This document shows positions 39,330-51,572 of a DNA stretch of 64,000 nt, piece after piece; position 1 is the first letter of the stretch; each line of letters opens with the position of its first letter. The stretch spans positions 372,001-436,000 of the forward strand of contig VWZP01003807.1 in assembly GCA_013396995.1 (NCBI GenBank), given 5' to 3'. Under the pieces are notes generated by a model. The model saw only the letters and a list, made by a program, of their open reading frames with translations. It ran no database searches and was not told the DNA's origin. The position numbers and the translations under genes are program-made. This DNA is from Dicaeum eximium (lineage: Eukaryota > Chordata > Aves > Passeriformes > Dicaeidae).

Positions 39330-39345
39330 AAAAAAAAAAAAAAAA
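39330..39345. repeat. A16 homopolymer
   Basis: Sixteen consecutive A. No processed pseudogene or SINE body was recognised just upstream of it. Confidence 0.9.
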
Positions 39346-42300
39346 GGAAATGCAGAGGGGAGATCTAATGATAAAATTCAAATTTGGTTTATGAGAACTT
39401 CTAGGAACTATACCTTTCTTTAGCTCTAAAAGTCTGAAATCCTGAAATCCCAAAGCCAAGCCATTTAAATAGGTGTGTAATATATGTACTGTTTTCATTT
39501 GGTAGATGTGGGCCACCTTTTTACAAAAGATGGTCATATTGTCCATCAGTAGTCTGGATTACTAGAGGTTTTGTGGAAGTGCAGTCTCCAGAGATGTGAT
39601 ATCTGTAACTGCCATATTAGATTTAAGCTGTATACAAATTCCTTCCTCCTCTGAGGTAGGAAATATCAAAGCTTAGATAGAAAAATCCCAGAAATTCTAG
39701 GAAGGAAAAAAATGTAAGTATTATTTTGTGTTGAAGTCATGTGACACAGAAAGGTGATAAGAGCTGAAAACATCAGGCTCACAAATTCCAAAAGACACCA
39801 GTACTGGAGAGTGATGAGCGCTGTCGGGTCATTGTCCCACCATTCCTCTCTAGACATATCATTAGCCAGAGCCAGTCCTGAGGATGACTTCTGGGCATGC
39901 AACACTGGCAGCTGGCTGGGCTTTTAAGCCCCCCCCTTGGGACCATACTTGACAAAAGGATGTGGAATACCACTGACAAACACGTGATGCATGCTGAGGG
40001 ATGTATGTAGTTATCTTCGCAAGAAGGTGTTTTACATCTGTACACTGTGCTGCCCTCCTTGAACAGAAGCAGATTATAACTGCATAAAACACTCATTTAA
40101 CAGTAAACTCCATCCATATAGGAGAGACTGTGCTGTTTTAACTTTGTCACCATAGCTAAAAAGCAGGAATTTAGGAGATGACAGAATGTGGTATCAAGAA
40201 AGTATTACTGCTCCTGTTTGCACATAAAAACTGGAGGAGGGAGAGAGGCACTGGTTTAACAAGGCCACATGCAAAGATAATGACAGAGTACAGAACAAAT
40301 GTGGGTGTCTCTCTACCAAGTTCACTGATCTAAATTACTATCCTTTGTGAATTTTACCAAATATACCATACTCTGTGGTCTTCTATACTGTTCTGTTCTG
40401 AAATGATGAAAGTTTACCTGTAAACTGCTGATTTTACTGGAAGGCAATTTATAATATGCCTGGGTTTGACCATATCTGTCATTTCTGCCTTACTTCAGCT
40501 ATATTAATAAATCAAATTTGAAAATGAGACTAAACAGCTAATTTTCCTTTGGAGGTCCGTTTGAAAGAAGTGAAGTTCAGAGTGTTTTCAGTTTTCACAT
40601 CAAGCTCTTTGGTGGGCAGTTGCATAGTTTTAGCTTTTAGTAATATTTATAACTATTACCTCCTAGTTGCCAAGATTTATTTCTCTGTAAAATGGCTTGG
40701 ACTTCTTACTTACTTAATTTGTACATTATTGCTATGTGGGATGGAAATTCCTAAGGACTGGGCTTACTTTAGGATAGAAGACTTTATTTGAATTTGTGCT
40801 GAGTGGCATTTTGTTATCTGCTGATCTTTTAAACTGGGAAAACTTATGTGAAAAGACAAAGGAGACTTTATTATTGGTAGATATATTGTTATTACGGATT
40901 CTGGGTTTATTTTACTAAATTTGGACCACAATATTTGGAAATGCTTGCTGAGGGTAAATATGGAAAGGTAAGAAGCAATAGTAAATCTCCATTATGGTTT
41001 TCTAGCTACTCACCACTTCATTGATTTTGCTCAGTTAAGCTAGGTCTCCTAGAATTTTTTATTGGTAATCCCTGGCATTACTTCTGCATTTTCTCTTGGT
41101 TATTTCCTCTAGAGAGGTGAAAACAGAACTGAGAGCTTAGTCCCAGGTTGTTTATTTGTCAAATTTGTTACTTTGTTTGTTTACTTTTAATTTGCTTCTA
41201 AAATAATATTTCTTAAGTGCCAGGGAGGGTGATCAGATTTGATGGTCAAATTAACATATCACTTGCACATCTGTTCAGTGAACTCATGAGATTAAATCTG
41301 GTTTTCTAAACTTGACACCCTAGAATCCCCACAGAGTACATATAGTTTACAATATTACTTTGTATTTTATATTATATATACTACTTCATCTGACACATAC
41401 TAGGCATTTACTTGGAGTGAATTGTGTTTTCTACAAGTGTTTATAATTTTTGACATCCTCTCTAGCAGCATCAGGCAACTACAAAATATGCATCATCAAC
41501 TGTGAAGATGTAATCATTTAGCACAGTAAATTCCACTCTATCAATCCTACTTAGAAATATGTTGAAGGAAAAAACTTCAAAACTTCATTCTTCAACAACA
41601 TGCTTGAACTGTTATATTTACAAAATAACATACTTAAGTTAATTGATTGTGTTCTAATTATTGCATCTGTAGGAAAGGAATATAATACTCAAAGTAAAGA
41701 AACATTGATATGAGTTCATTATGATTAAATTAGTGTCCTTCAGAGATGATTCAGTGTTTGAAGGAAGTGGAAACATCCAGAAACTTCCACCCAGACAACA
41801 GATATGTCCATTATAAGGTGTTATTATCAGTCTTTATGACAAAAAAAATTCTGCCATCCAATCATATTATGCAAGCTTCTTTAACAGCTTAAAATTAATA
41901 GTAGATAGAAATGTGTAACCTTCAAGTGTACGTCACTTAGAATTTAAAATGGCAAAAAGACTGTAATGTATGAATGCCTCCTACATGATTAATTATATAA
42001 AAGTATCATAAATAAGTTAGATGCATATTTTAGTATATATTACCCATAGACTTTTTTTATGTGTCTTCTGGGGTTTTGTTTCACTTATATATTGATTTTG
42101 TTATGGATGCATATTACCATTCAATAAGTTTGTTTACTGTTTCTCTTTTAGATGGGCTAGTAAAGCAGCTAGTACTTTGTTATTTTAGTCAGTAGTTCAA
42201 TTCACTGGAACATAAGGAAATATGCCTTACTATGATCTGGAAAAAATTATCTATGCATAGAAATGGAGTAAAACAGGTACATTGCTACCAAACCAGAAGT

Positions 42301-45300
42301 GCTTCCAGACACCTGGGTCAATCTGCACCTGTCCATGAAAATATGCCCTAGGATTATTTATAGGAAGAAGTCAAGGGTCTTTACACGGTCACTTTTCTCA
42401 ACTTATGAACCCTGGTTCTGGTTTTCCCGGTGAGATAGTTGTGATGGGAAGAGGTTTTTGAGGAAGCAAATTCACATTCCAAAACTATTCACAGGCTCCC
42501 AACCAGCACTGTCTTGCTAAACCTTCTAAACCTTTGATTATTAATAGTTTAGGGTGTAAAATAGCTTTCAGAATACACATCCCAGTGCCTCCTTTTTCCT
42601 TTCAGTCTTAAAATATCTTTATTGTCCATACTAAAGCATCAGTAATTATTCCATACTTATTTCTCCCTCTGTCCAAGGGACTGTAAATATAACAGGATAG
42701 TGACTCCTGTGGGTTGCCAGTTGATTAACCATGTGATCACCACACCTTATCTTCAGTTTTACCCCAAAATATATCTGCTTATAATACCCTCTGCTAAAGG
42801 TCTCTGGAACAGCAATCATTGCCTTGGCATGTGGGACAACAATATTTTAATACCATTTTATTAACTCTTAGAGGGGTTTTTACCTGATTTTGTTGTTATT
42901 TACCACATTATCATTATGTCCTCCTTGTTACTTTTTTTCACAGATTTGTTGGCAATTCACACACTGACTATTACCTCCTAAAACCCTGCCTGCATCCTCT
43001 TAATCTCTCCTGTCACTTTTAATTCCTAAAACTCCTGCTGCTGTCCTTAATATTTCTTGCTTCAATTGCATTTTCATTTGGACCTCTGCGGGTGTTTTCT
43101 GATTTCAGGTAAAAGCTGCCTCCGTTTCCCTCTTTACCATCTAGTGGTTATTCATAATTTTTTAAGAATAATTTTTCATTACGGAATCTAGGCTCTGCAT
43201 TCCTGTCTCACTTTTAAGATTGACCTGTCTGCTTTGAGCTGTGAGGATGCTGATGTTTTACTGAAAGATCAAAGGCGCAGACAAAATTTAAATACATTAA
43301 AGTGAGAGAGGGCTCATGATAGAAAAACATACCAAGGAAGCCAGAGGTTGAAATCTGACTCTAACAATGTTAGATTAGAAACAAAATAAAGAAGGTTGAA
43401 TGACTTTTTCTGGATAGTTCTGTAGGAAAAAATTTAAATCCACACTGGGAAAGGAGATGGGGAGAGATTTGGCTGAAGTAAATGTTTCTCAAAGTATTTA
43501 ATTTAGTGGAAAATCTAAGAGCCTGTCAAATCTGTTTTAATCAAAAAACTTCAACCAGGCCTAATAATTAGCTACCAGAGCAAATTAAAATCAGTGCAGT
43601 CTCCCTCATTAGAAGTTCTAAACTAAGGACTGAGCACCTCCACTAAGGCTGACTGATGCTTCTGTGAACTCATGCAGGTGATAATAGGAATGTTTTGCTG
43701 AATTCCTACTTCTCCTGAAGAAGCAGTCAGGCAAAGTGGTTAAAAATCTTTCCACCTTGAAAAATGCTAAAGATATTTTGGTTATAATATTTTATTTATA
43801 TTTATGCTTTTATCTTTTGTTTGTTTCTTCATTTCAGCTTTGTTTCTATGTCTCAGTGCTCTGGATACACCAATTTGATCTACTTTTTAAACACTTTAGA
43901 GGGTTCACTTGCCAGCAATGTTATATTTTCAGATGCTCATTTTAGCCATCCATCTAAAAGCAGGAGCTGATGATATCTCTTACTAATGACCTGTCCCTAT
44001 TTAGAAATCTGCCCCATTGAAACAGGCACAAATGCCAAATCTTTCTTAAAAGTATAAAAACTGACAAAAAAGGTCTTTTAAAATAATTTCAGAACATTAA
44101 TTTGCTTTACTTTTATTTAAAAAATATAAGCTGAAAAAATACTTTATCATGAAAATAAATTGGTGTAGTTGTTCCTCTTAGGGCACTTTCAAGGAGAAGA
44201 CAAATATCCTGCAAGCTAACAAAAGTGTCCAAAAATCATTACAGAGTGGAATTAAACATGGGCTTCAGACGTTATGTAAGAGGAGACTTTTTTGAGCTGT
44301 CTAGTTTATCTTCAAGCTGGCATCACTCCACAAACATCAAACACTTCTGCAGTGGGAAAGGTGGTACTTGTTGCTACCACTGTTCTTTCCAAAGGAGTCT
44401 CTGTCTCTTCCTTGTTCCTTCCAAAAATGGGAAATAAACTACACAGTTGAAACAGTATGGGGACAGAAAAGAGTTGATTCAGAAGAAACTAATTACCTCC
44501 TGTCCTTTGTGAATTACGAATATCTCTCCCTGGAGGCATTCTGTAATAATCAATTAAACTCTGGGTAAAAAATGTTGCTGAAGAATTTGCATGTTCATTG
44601 AAAATCCTGTCGCTACATCTCCAGCATGAGTTACATAATTAATAGTTATGAATTATAGATATACAGAAATCTTGCACCAGATAGTTACCAAAACCACCAT
44701 TTTTGTACACTGAAAATCCTATGTATATGATTACACAAAAAAAGTTCTTATTTATATTGTTACAAAAGGGACATAACTTTTATACATCTCTGATTATGCT
44801 AATTAGAAGTGTGGAGTATGACCTTTTCCCTAAGTTGTAGTTATAAATTTCCATATTCCTTCTCAATTCACCCAACATTTTTCTCTATTGTTCTCCTCCC
44901 TATTTCTATTCATCAGAAGGAAATCAAAGCATGATAAAAATATGATAAATCCAATATACAATATGATCTATAGTTCAGAAACCAACATGCATAAATTAAG
45001 TATAAAGTGGAGTAAGCTTATTTTAAAAAAATGTAACTCCCAGGAAACATCATAACAGTATCTTTTGTGTGCAAACATTTCCATTCTCAAGAGTACCTCT
45101 TTTCATTAAAAAAAGAAAGGCATGCATTTTCCAATATTCTATTTATTTAATCTGGTTGGAAAACACCTTTCTATTAGAAGTGGTTTAGGTATAAAACTTT
45201 CAGTCTTCTCCCCATTTGAATGTTATCCTTCCAAATTGTAGTTATTTCTAACACAATTCCACTCTTTTCCTCCACAGAACTTTATGTAATTAAATTCTTG

Positions 45301-45310
45301 AAGGTATGTC

Positions 45311-45327
45311 TTTTTTTTTTTTTTTTN
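45311..45327. repeat. T16 run ending in an unresolved base
   Basis: Sixteen T are followed by N at 45327, the only ambiguous base seen in the window. The run length is probably uncertain, as is common in assemblies. Confidence 0.9.
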
Positions 45328-45848
45328 GTCTCCAGATAAAAGTTTTGTTCTCAACAAGCTTGATTAGCAAAAGATAAGACTGTTATAGTTTTCTCTGGGA
45401 AGGGTTGGGTAGAATTGTCTTGTTGAACAGTGCTTGATTTTCAAAAAATTGTGACTTTTAGGCTTACCTAATTAGACCCATTTTTTTCATTGAAGTCTTT
45501 AATTTTGTCCTGCTAAATGTGAGCCACTTTTGTTATGACTGAATAAAATAATCTTCACGATGAAAGAATGTCCCATAATAAGGATTATATGAAATGAGAC
45601 TAATATCAGATAATACGCTCAATGGGAATTGCAAAAGGCAGCATAGGAATCTTGAGGATCATACAGGCTTTTATTCAGCAATAATAAACTATACTGCACT
45701 CTGGTGAAACACAAAAACATGGCTATCAATGAAAATGTCTTTTGTACAACCCATATAAAAATTGTAACCTGTATTAAATGACAATTATCAAAACAGTGTT
45801 GAATAATGAAGGCAGAATTAGGGGAAAAGAATTAGGGGAAAAAAAAAT

Positions 45849-46575
45849 GGGGTCACAACACCCCTGCAGCACTATAGGCTACGGTCAGAGCAGCTGAAAA
45901 GGACCCCAGCAAAAAAGGACCTGGGAATGCTTGGCAACAGTGGCTGACCATGAGCCAGTGTGTGTCCAGGTGGCCAAGAAGGACAGTGACATCCTGGCCT
46001 GTATCAGCACTAATGTGGCCAGCAGGAGCAGGACAGTGACTGTGTCCCTGTACTCAGCTTTGGGGAGGCTGCACCCCAAATCCTGTGTGCAGTTCTGGGC
46101 CACTCACCACAAGAAAGATGTTGAAATGCTGGACTGAATCCAAAGAGAGGCAGCAGAGTTGGTGAAGGGTCTGGAGAACAAGTCCTGTGAGGAGCAGCTG
46201 AGGGAGCTGGGGGTGCTTAGCCTGGGGAAAAGGAGGCTCAGGGGGGACCTTGAGACCTTATTGCTCTCTGCAACCACCTGCAAGGAGGGTGTAGCAAAGT
46301 GAGAGACTCTTCTCCCAGGCAACCAGTGTTAGGATAAGAGGAAATTACCTCAAACTGTGCCAGGGGAGGTTCAGGTTAGATATCAGGAAGAATTTCTTCA
46401 CCGAAAGGGTTGTGAATCATTGCAATGGACTACCCAGGAAAGGGGTGGAGTCACCATCCCTGGAAGCAATCAAGAAACTATTGGATATGATACTTTGGTG
46501 CCAAGGTTTAGTTTACCTGACAAAGTTGCAATTTGTGAAAGGTTAGATCTTAGAGGTCTTTATTACAAGGATACT
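45849..46575 (+). mobile_element. CR1 LINE, 5'-truncated, plus strand
   Basis: A plus-strand CR1 of a subfamily different from the 36 kb copy. Anchors: 'cagttctgggccactcacc' (near 46090), 'ctgagggagctgggggtgc' (near 46198), 'aggctcaggggggaccttg' (near 46234), 'ggaagaatttcttcacc' (near 46386) and 'tcaccatccctggaagca' (near 46450). The final portion (46500-46575) still follows the 3' UTR order, with 'ggtttagttta' then 'cttagaggtcttt', but the terminal octamer is lost. The 3' tail resembles that of the minus-strand copies at 26.9 and 50.2 kb, so these three may be related subfamilies. Confidence 0.92.
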
Positions 46576-49500
46576 TCACAGACAAATAAACATGATGCTT
46601 CCAAAACAATGCAGTATATTTCAGAGAAGAAAATCTTTGCACCTGTGACAGTATAATAGCCCATTTATAGGAGAATCTTATAAGCCAATTCAGTTCAATG
46701 TGCATTTTATCCAGAGGAAGACTCCTTAACTCTTCACATCCTTTTCAACAATAAAACTATAAACTCAGATCAATTTCTACCATCAGGAAAAAGTTTCTCA
46801 TATAGGAGTAGTCTGGAATGAAAACATGCTTCTGCAGTCTTGTATAAGAACCTATATTGTCTTCTCACTCTCAAAAATGGGGGAAAAAAATCTGTTTCAT
46901 TCAGGCTGTATGCCTTTAAATCTGAGTCTTCAAGCATTCCTATTTCACAGGCGAGACAGCTGGAGAGAGCTGGCTACCAGGAGCAATGAAGAGGGCTAAG
47001 TCAATCAAGTACTTGTTGGTGACTGTAGGTCAGCACCAATACTTTCCTTCATGCCTCTATTTCTTGACAGCTCTGCCACTAACTGAACACTCTCTTTTTG
47101 AGAGTATAAAATGAATACCACCTAGTCAAGAAGCAACTTTACTACATTATTAGAGGTACCAGAAAATTCACTATACTCCTGTTAATTTCCACTGGTCAAA
47201 TGCCAGTAAATAAATATTACCTTTATTTAATTCTTCCTACCTCTGGTCCAGTGGTTTCTCTCATGCAATAAAGTTCAGCTATAATACATGCAAAAATTCT
47301 ATCTTGCCACTTAAACTGTTTCTGGCAAATTCCTAATGAGGTTTTATCTTTGCCCAATTAATTATCACAGTCTCTATTTGAGAACAGATAGTGATGTTGA
47401 TGTGAAAAATCTAGATAATTAAAGAAGAATTCCAATTTGAAATGCATGGTTATGGTGAACTTTAATAAGCTCAGTGTGTCTCCAGTCATGATTTCTGGGT
47501 GTCACAAGTAGCCAAGCAGAAGAATTGGATACTGTACTTCTTATTTCTTTGATAAAGAAAACAAAAGTAGTGTAAGAACTCTTAGATTTGTGGTACCAAA
47601 ATGGAAAAAATGAAGATTCTTCATGATCTTGAGTAGCATGTGTCTCTTCCTAAAGAAAATAGTGTAAACATTTCAATAGGGTGTGGATCATTTGAATTCA
47701 GCAATCTGTTATATAGTGCCACATAATAAGCCACTGGCAAATGTAATGAAAACAGCAGGTCAGGAAAATTTAGTGAAAGCTATGAAAGTATTTAAACTGA
47801 CACATTTAGATGGTTTATGTACTTCTTAAGGATGAGTGTGTGATACAAATAATGGAAATGTAAATCTTCTTTTCACATGCTAATTTCACTCTGAAGCAAA
47901 CTCATATAAAACTTTGACAAACAGTCGTGCTATACAATATACATTGACTAGCAAATACTTTTATTGCACAGCAGTCCTCTTCATACTCTAGCTGATTCTG
48001 CAATTAAAAATCAGTCACACACAGATAATGTTGAATAATATCTTCCTAGACAAGTGTTGCCACATGTATTCTCTACAGGAGCTGAGCACTGTGGTCAGAA
48101 AATGCTGTAATGATATGTTCATACTAAACACAACTGTTAGTGCTTCAAAGAAAGGTTGTTCCTTTCTGTTGCAGCATTTATGTGTCACCAATAAGTGAAG
48201 ATTTAAAAAAAAAAAGGATATAAAAGTAAAAAAATAATCAAAACAGATTTTTTACTCTGAAACTCATGATGACAACAGCGAAGAGGCTGGTCACAGTGAT
48301 AATTATTGTAACATAAAACTAGTATTCATATTACTTCCTGCACTGATTTGTTCCTTACCTCAAGATAAAAAGAAAAATAGAAAAGATGAAGTGAGATAAA
48401 CTAACTCCCCCACCTCAAACAGGTTTATCTCTAGGTTTGGGTTTACTTCCTGTAATATTTGATATCCAGATCTTCTTGATATAAAACTGAAAATTAGAGA
48501 TTTAATTTGAAAACTTCTCCCATCCAGCCATTCCTAAATTTGCTCTTTCTTCATCAGGCCATTCACGACATTTAACAACAGTTATATAAAAATTATACTG
48601 CCTGTGACCTGCAAATATCAGGTCTTGCAACTGTTTATCTTCCTGGTAGTAAATGTTCATATCATGTCATATTTGGACCTCATGTGCCTGATTGGAAAGT
48701 ATAAAATCAGTTATTTGTACATGTCCAATATTTCCTTATGTTATATTCCATTTAATGAAAGATTATGCAAGAGCTTATTGGTTTTGAAGTTGTTATGGAT
48801 ACATAAACATATTTATTACAGTTAGTAAGATTTTATGTTTTGCATTGCTCTGAATTTTTCATTTGTTATCAAGAATGTAATTTTTAAATTGAAATCTAAA
48901 ATAGACACAGCAGGATTCGTAGGCTTGAGTTTGAGGGTGTTTAAAGTTATTTTTTACAAGCAAAAATGTGGAAATTACATATTTTTAATTTTAGAGGAGC
49001 CTTACTGTGTGAAACTTCAATTTTCTACTGAAATTTAAGTTGGAAATTTTCAATTGGTCCTATTGCTTGTATAATCAAAACACCATTTTTTCTTAGCAAA
49101 GTACACATGGAAGAGAGCATTTCTATTTGTACCTTTGTGTGAAAACCCTCTGCTCTTCCCATCTTCCAATTGTTTTTCTGTTGATTAAAAAATGTACATG
49201 CACAGCGTCTGTGGAAGACTCTTGAGTTCAAGGGAAGGAGTGGATCAGACAGAGGACATTCAATGTTATTAAGAGACATTTTATATGGATCCTACTCGTC
49301 ATACAGAGCTCTGAGTGGAGGCTTTGCATTAGACAGAAAGATGGTAGAAACCTTATTCTACCAACAAAACACAGGAGGTATTTTTGTGGTCTCAAGCACT
49401 GCCACAATGTAGTGTCTACTAAAGCTGCAGTCAAAAATTCAAAATACTTTTCTTGATATACACTTAGATAAGAGAGCAGAGATAATTAAATTACTTGTGT

Positions 49501-50228
49501 TAAAAATATGGCATATGGAATGATGTGGAGCTTCCAGAAAATATTAAAACAGGTTTGGGATTTTTCTTGTGGTGAACAGGAAATCCACCCCTTCTATTGA
49601 TATACTAAGGAATGCTTTGAAACACATAAAAATGGATAATTTAATTAGATATGCTACTGGTAACAGACATAGAGAAGGGGTGGGGTGGGGGGGGAAAATC
49701 CTTGAAAAAACACTGTATTAATTAAAAATAACTAAATACTACCAAATGGAAGATATTTATACAAAATTATTTTTTGTTCAGATGCAGCCTTTTCAGCCAA
49801 TGCATGTTTATGTCACTTTTAGGCAGTCACAACAAAATCTCAGCTATTCTATGTTAACTGGACATAAGACAGATTTACATAAGTGTTGTATAATATTAGA
49901 TGCCTTGAGGTTAAGGTTAGCAGTTATAAAATATCTCAGACTTTTTTCCTAGAAAAAAAGGGGGTTAGGTTTGTCAGCAGAGATGATCTGAATTTTTCTT
50001 TTACTTTTCATAAGAATTTTTAGAACAAACAGCTTAAATCACCGTTGGATGCCAATCTCCTCGTTATGAAGTATACATTTTAGCTTCAACACAAAACAGC
50101 ATTTAGTGGCCAACATTTATATGCATTAAAATCAACTGTCAGTATTTAAAAATAATTTTCATGCTATGATTGTCTTCAGGATTTTGGATCTTTTTATACT
50201 ACTGAGACAAACTGCAGGCCCTGCAGTT
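46576..50228. other. Unique AT-rich DNA, no gene seen
   Basis: About 3.7 kb without a recognised gene or transposon. There is an A run near 48208-48219 and a G-rich patch at 49677-49694. Confidence 0.55.
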
Positions 50229-51572
50229 CATAGAATCATATCATTGTTAGGGTTGGAAAGGACCTTTCAGACCATTGAGTCCAAGCATTAACCTAGCATG
50301 GCTGTGTTTACCCATAAACCATGTCCCCAGGTGCTGCATCTAAATGTAATTTAAATACCTCCAAGGACGCTGACTCCACCTGGGCAATCTGTTTCAACGT
50401 TTTAAAACCTTCTCAGGGAAGAAATTTTTCATAATGTCTGATCTAAATGTTCCACGGTGCAAGTTGAGGCAATTGACTCTTGTCCTATCACTTGTTATTT
50501 GGCATAATATGTCACCTCACTGAAACCTCCTTCAGGTGATTGTAGAGAGCAATAAAGTGCCTTTTCTGTACTGAGAGGCCCGAAACTGAGCACAAGATTC
50601 AATGTGTGGCCTCACCAGCGCTGAGTGAGGGGGATGATCATGGCTCTAGTCCTGTTTGCCACACTATTTCGGATACAGATCAGAATACCATTAGCCTTCT
50701 TGCCCACCTGGGCACACTCTGGCTCATGTTCAGTGACTGTCAACCAGCACACTCAGGCTCTTTTCCACTGGGCAGCTTTACAGCCATCCTTCCCCCAGCC
50801 CATAGAACTGTATTGGGTTGTGGTGACCCAAGTGCAGAATACTTGGTCTTGTTGAATCTCATACCACTGGCCTCGACCCATTGATCCAGCCTGTCCAGAT
50901 CCCTCTGCAGAGCCTTTCTGCCTTCCAACAGCTCCACCCTGCAGTCCAACTTGGTGGTGTCTCCAAACTGACAGAGGATGCCCTCGATCCTCTCATCCAG
51001 ATCATCAATAAAAATATCAAAAGGGCTGGCCTCAGTACTGAGCCCCAGGGAGCAGCACTGGTGACCAGCTACCAGCTGGAAGTAACTCCAGTCACCACCA
51101 CTCTCTGGGCTCAGCCATCCAGCCAGTTTCAACACAGTGAATAGTGCCCCCATCCCAAGCCACGAGCAACCAGTTTTTCCAGGAGAATGCTACAGGAGAC
51201 AATGTCAAAATCTTTGCTAAATTCCAAGCAAACAACATCCAAAACTTTTGCCCCATTCACTAAGCAGGTCACCTGGTCATGCTATGAGATCAGGCTGGTC
51301 AAACAGGACCTGCCTTCTCTCTCTCTCCCCGTTGGCTGGGCCTGATCCCTTAGTTGTCATGCACCTGCCTGGTGGCACTCGAGCTGCTCCATGACCTTTC
51401 TGGCACCAATATTAGGGTGACAGGCCTGTAGTTCACCAGACCCACCTTCTGACCCTTCCTGTACACGGGTCTCACATTTGCTAAGTTCCAATCAACTGGG
51501 ACCTCTCCAGTGAGCCAGACTTATTGGTAAATGATGGAAAGTGGTAGATGAACACTTCCACCAGCTCCTTAA
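50229..51572 (-). mobile_element. CR1 LINE with much of the RT domain, minus strand
   Basis: A minus-strand CR1 with an intact 3' tail (50229-50270: 'catagaatcatatca' then 'gggttggaaaggacc') and ORF2 up to the RT fingers. At 51198-51224 the minus strand reads EFSKDFDIV, equivalent to RT motif A with its catalytic aspartate kept. A minus-strand open frame at 50740-51153 reads through [10 protein letters not shown] and then CQFGDTTKL, where the catalytic FADD (50956-50967) is changed to FGDT. '[13 protein letters not shown]' follows, a strong CR1 signature. Other frames carry the rest, so frameshifts have occurred. The 5' limit at about 51572 is an abrupt change to AT-rich sequence. Dead element. 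Confidence 0.94.

Larger units (their letters stand above)
37277..45848. other. Unique AT-rich DNA, no gene seen
   Basis: About 8.6 kb with no assured gene. It contains a 31-bp tandem duplication (37614-37675), A16 at 39330-39345, a T run with the single ambiguous base of the window (45311-45327) and some less AT-rich patches (37960-38260, 39780-40090 and 42280-42860) without recognisable homology. The last has short minus-strand peptide stretches that might be an old retroviral relic, but it is interrupted by stops and was not called. Confidence 0.5.
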
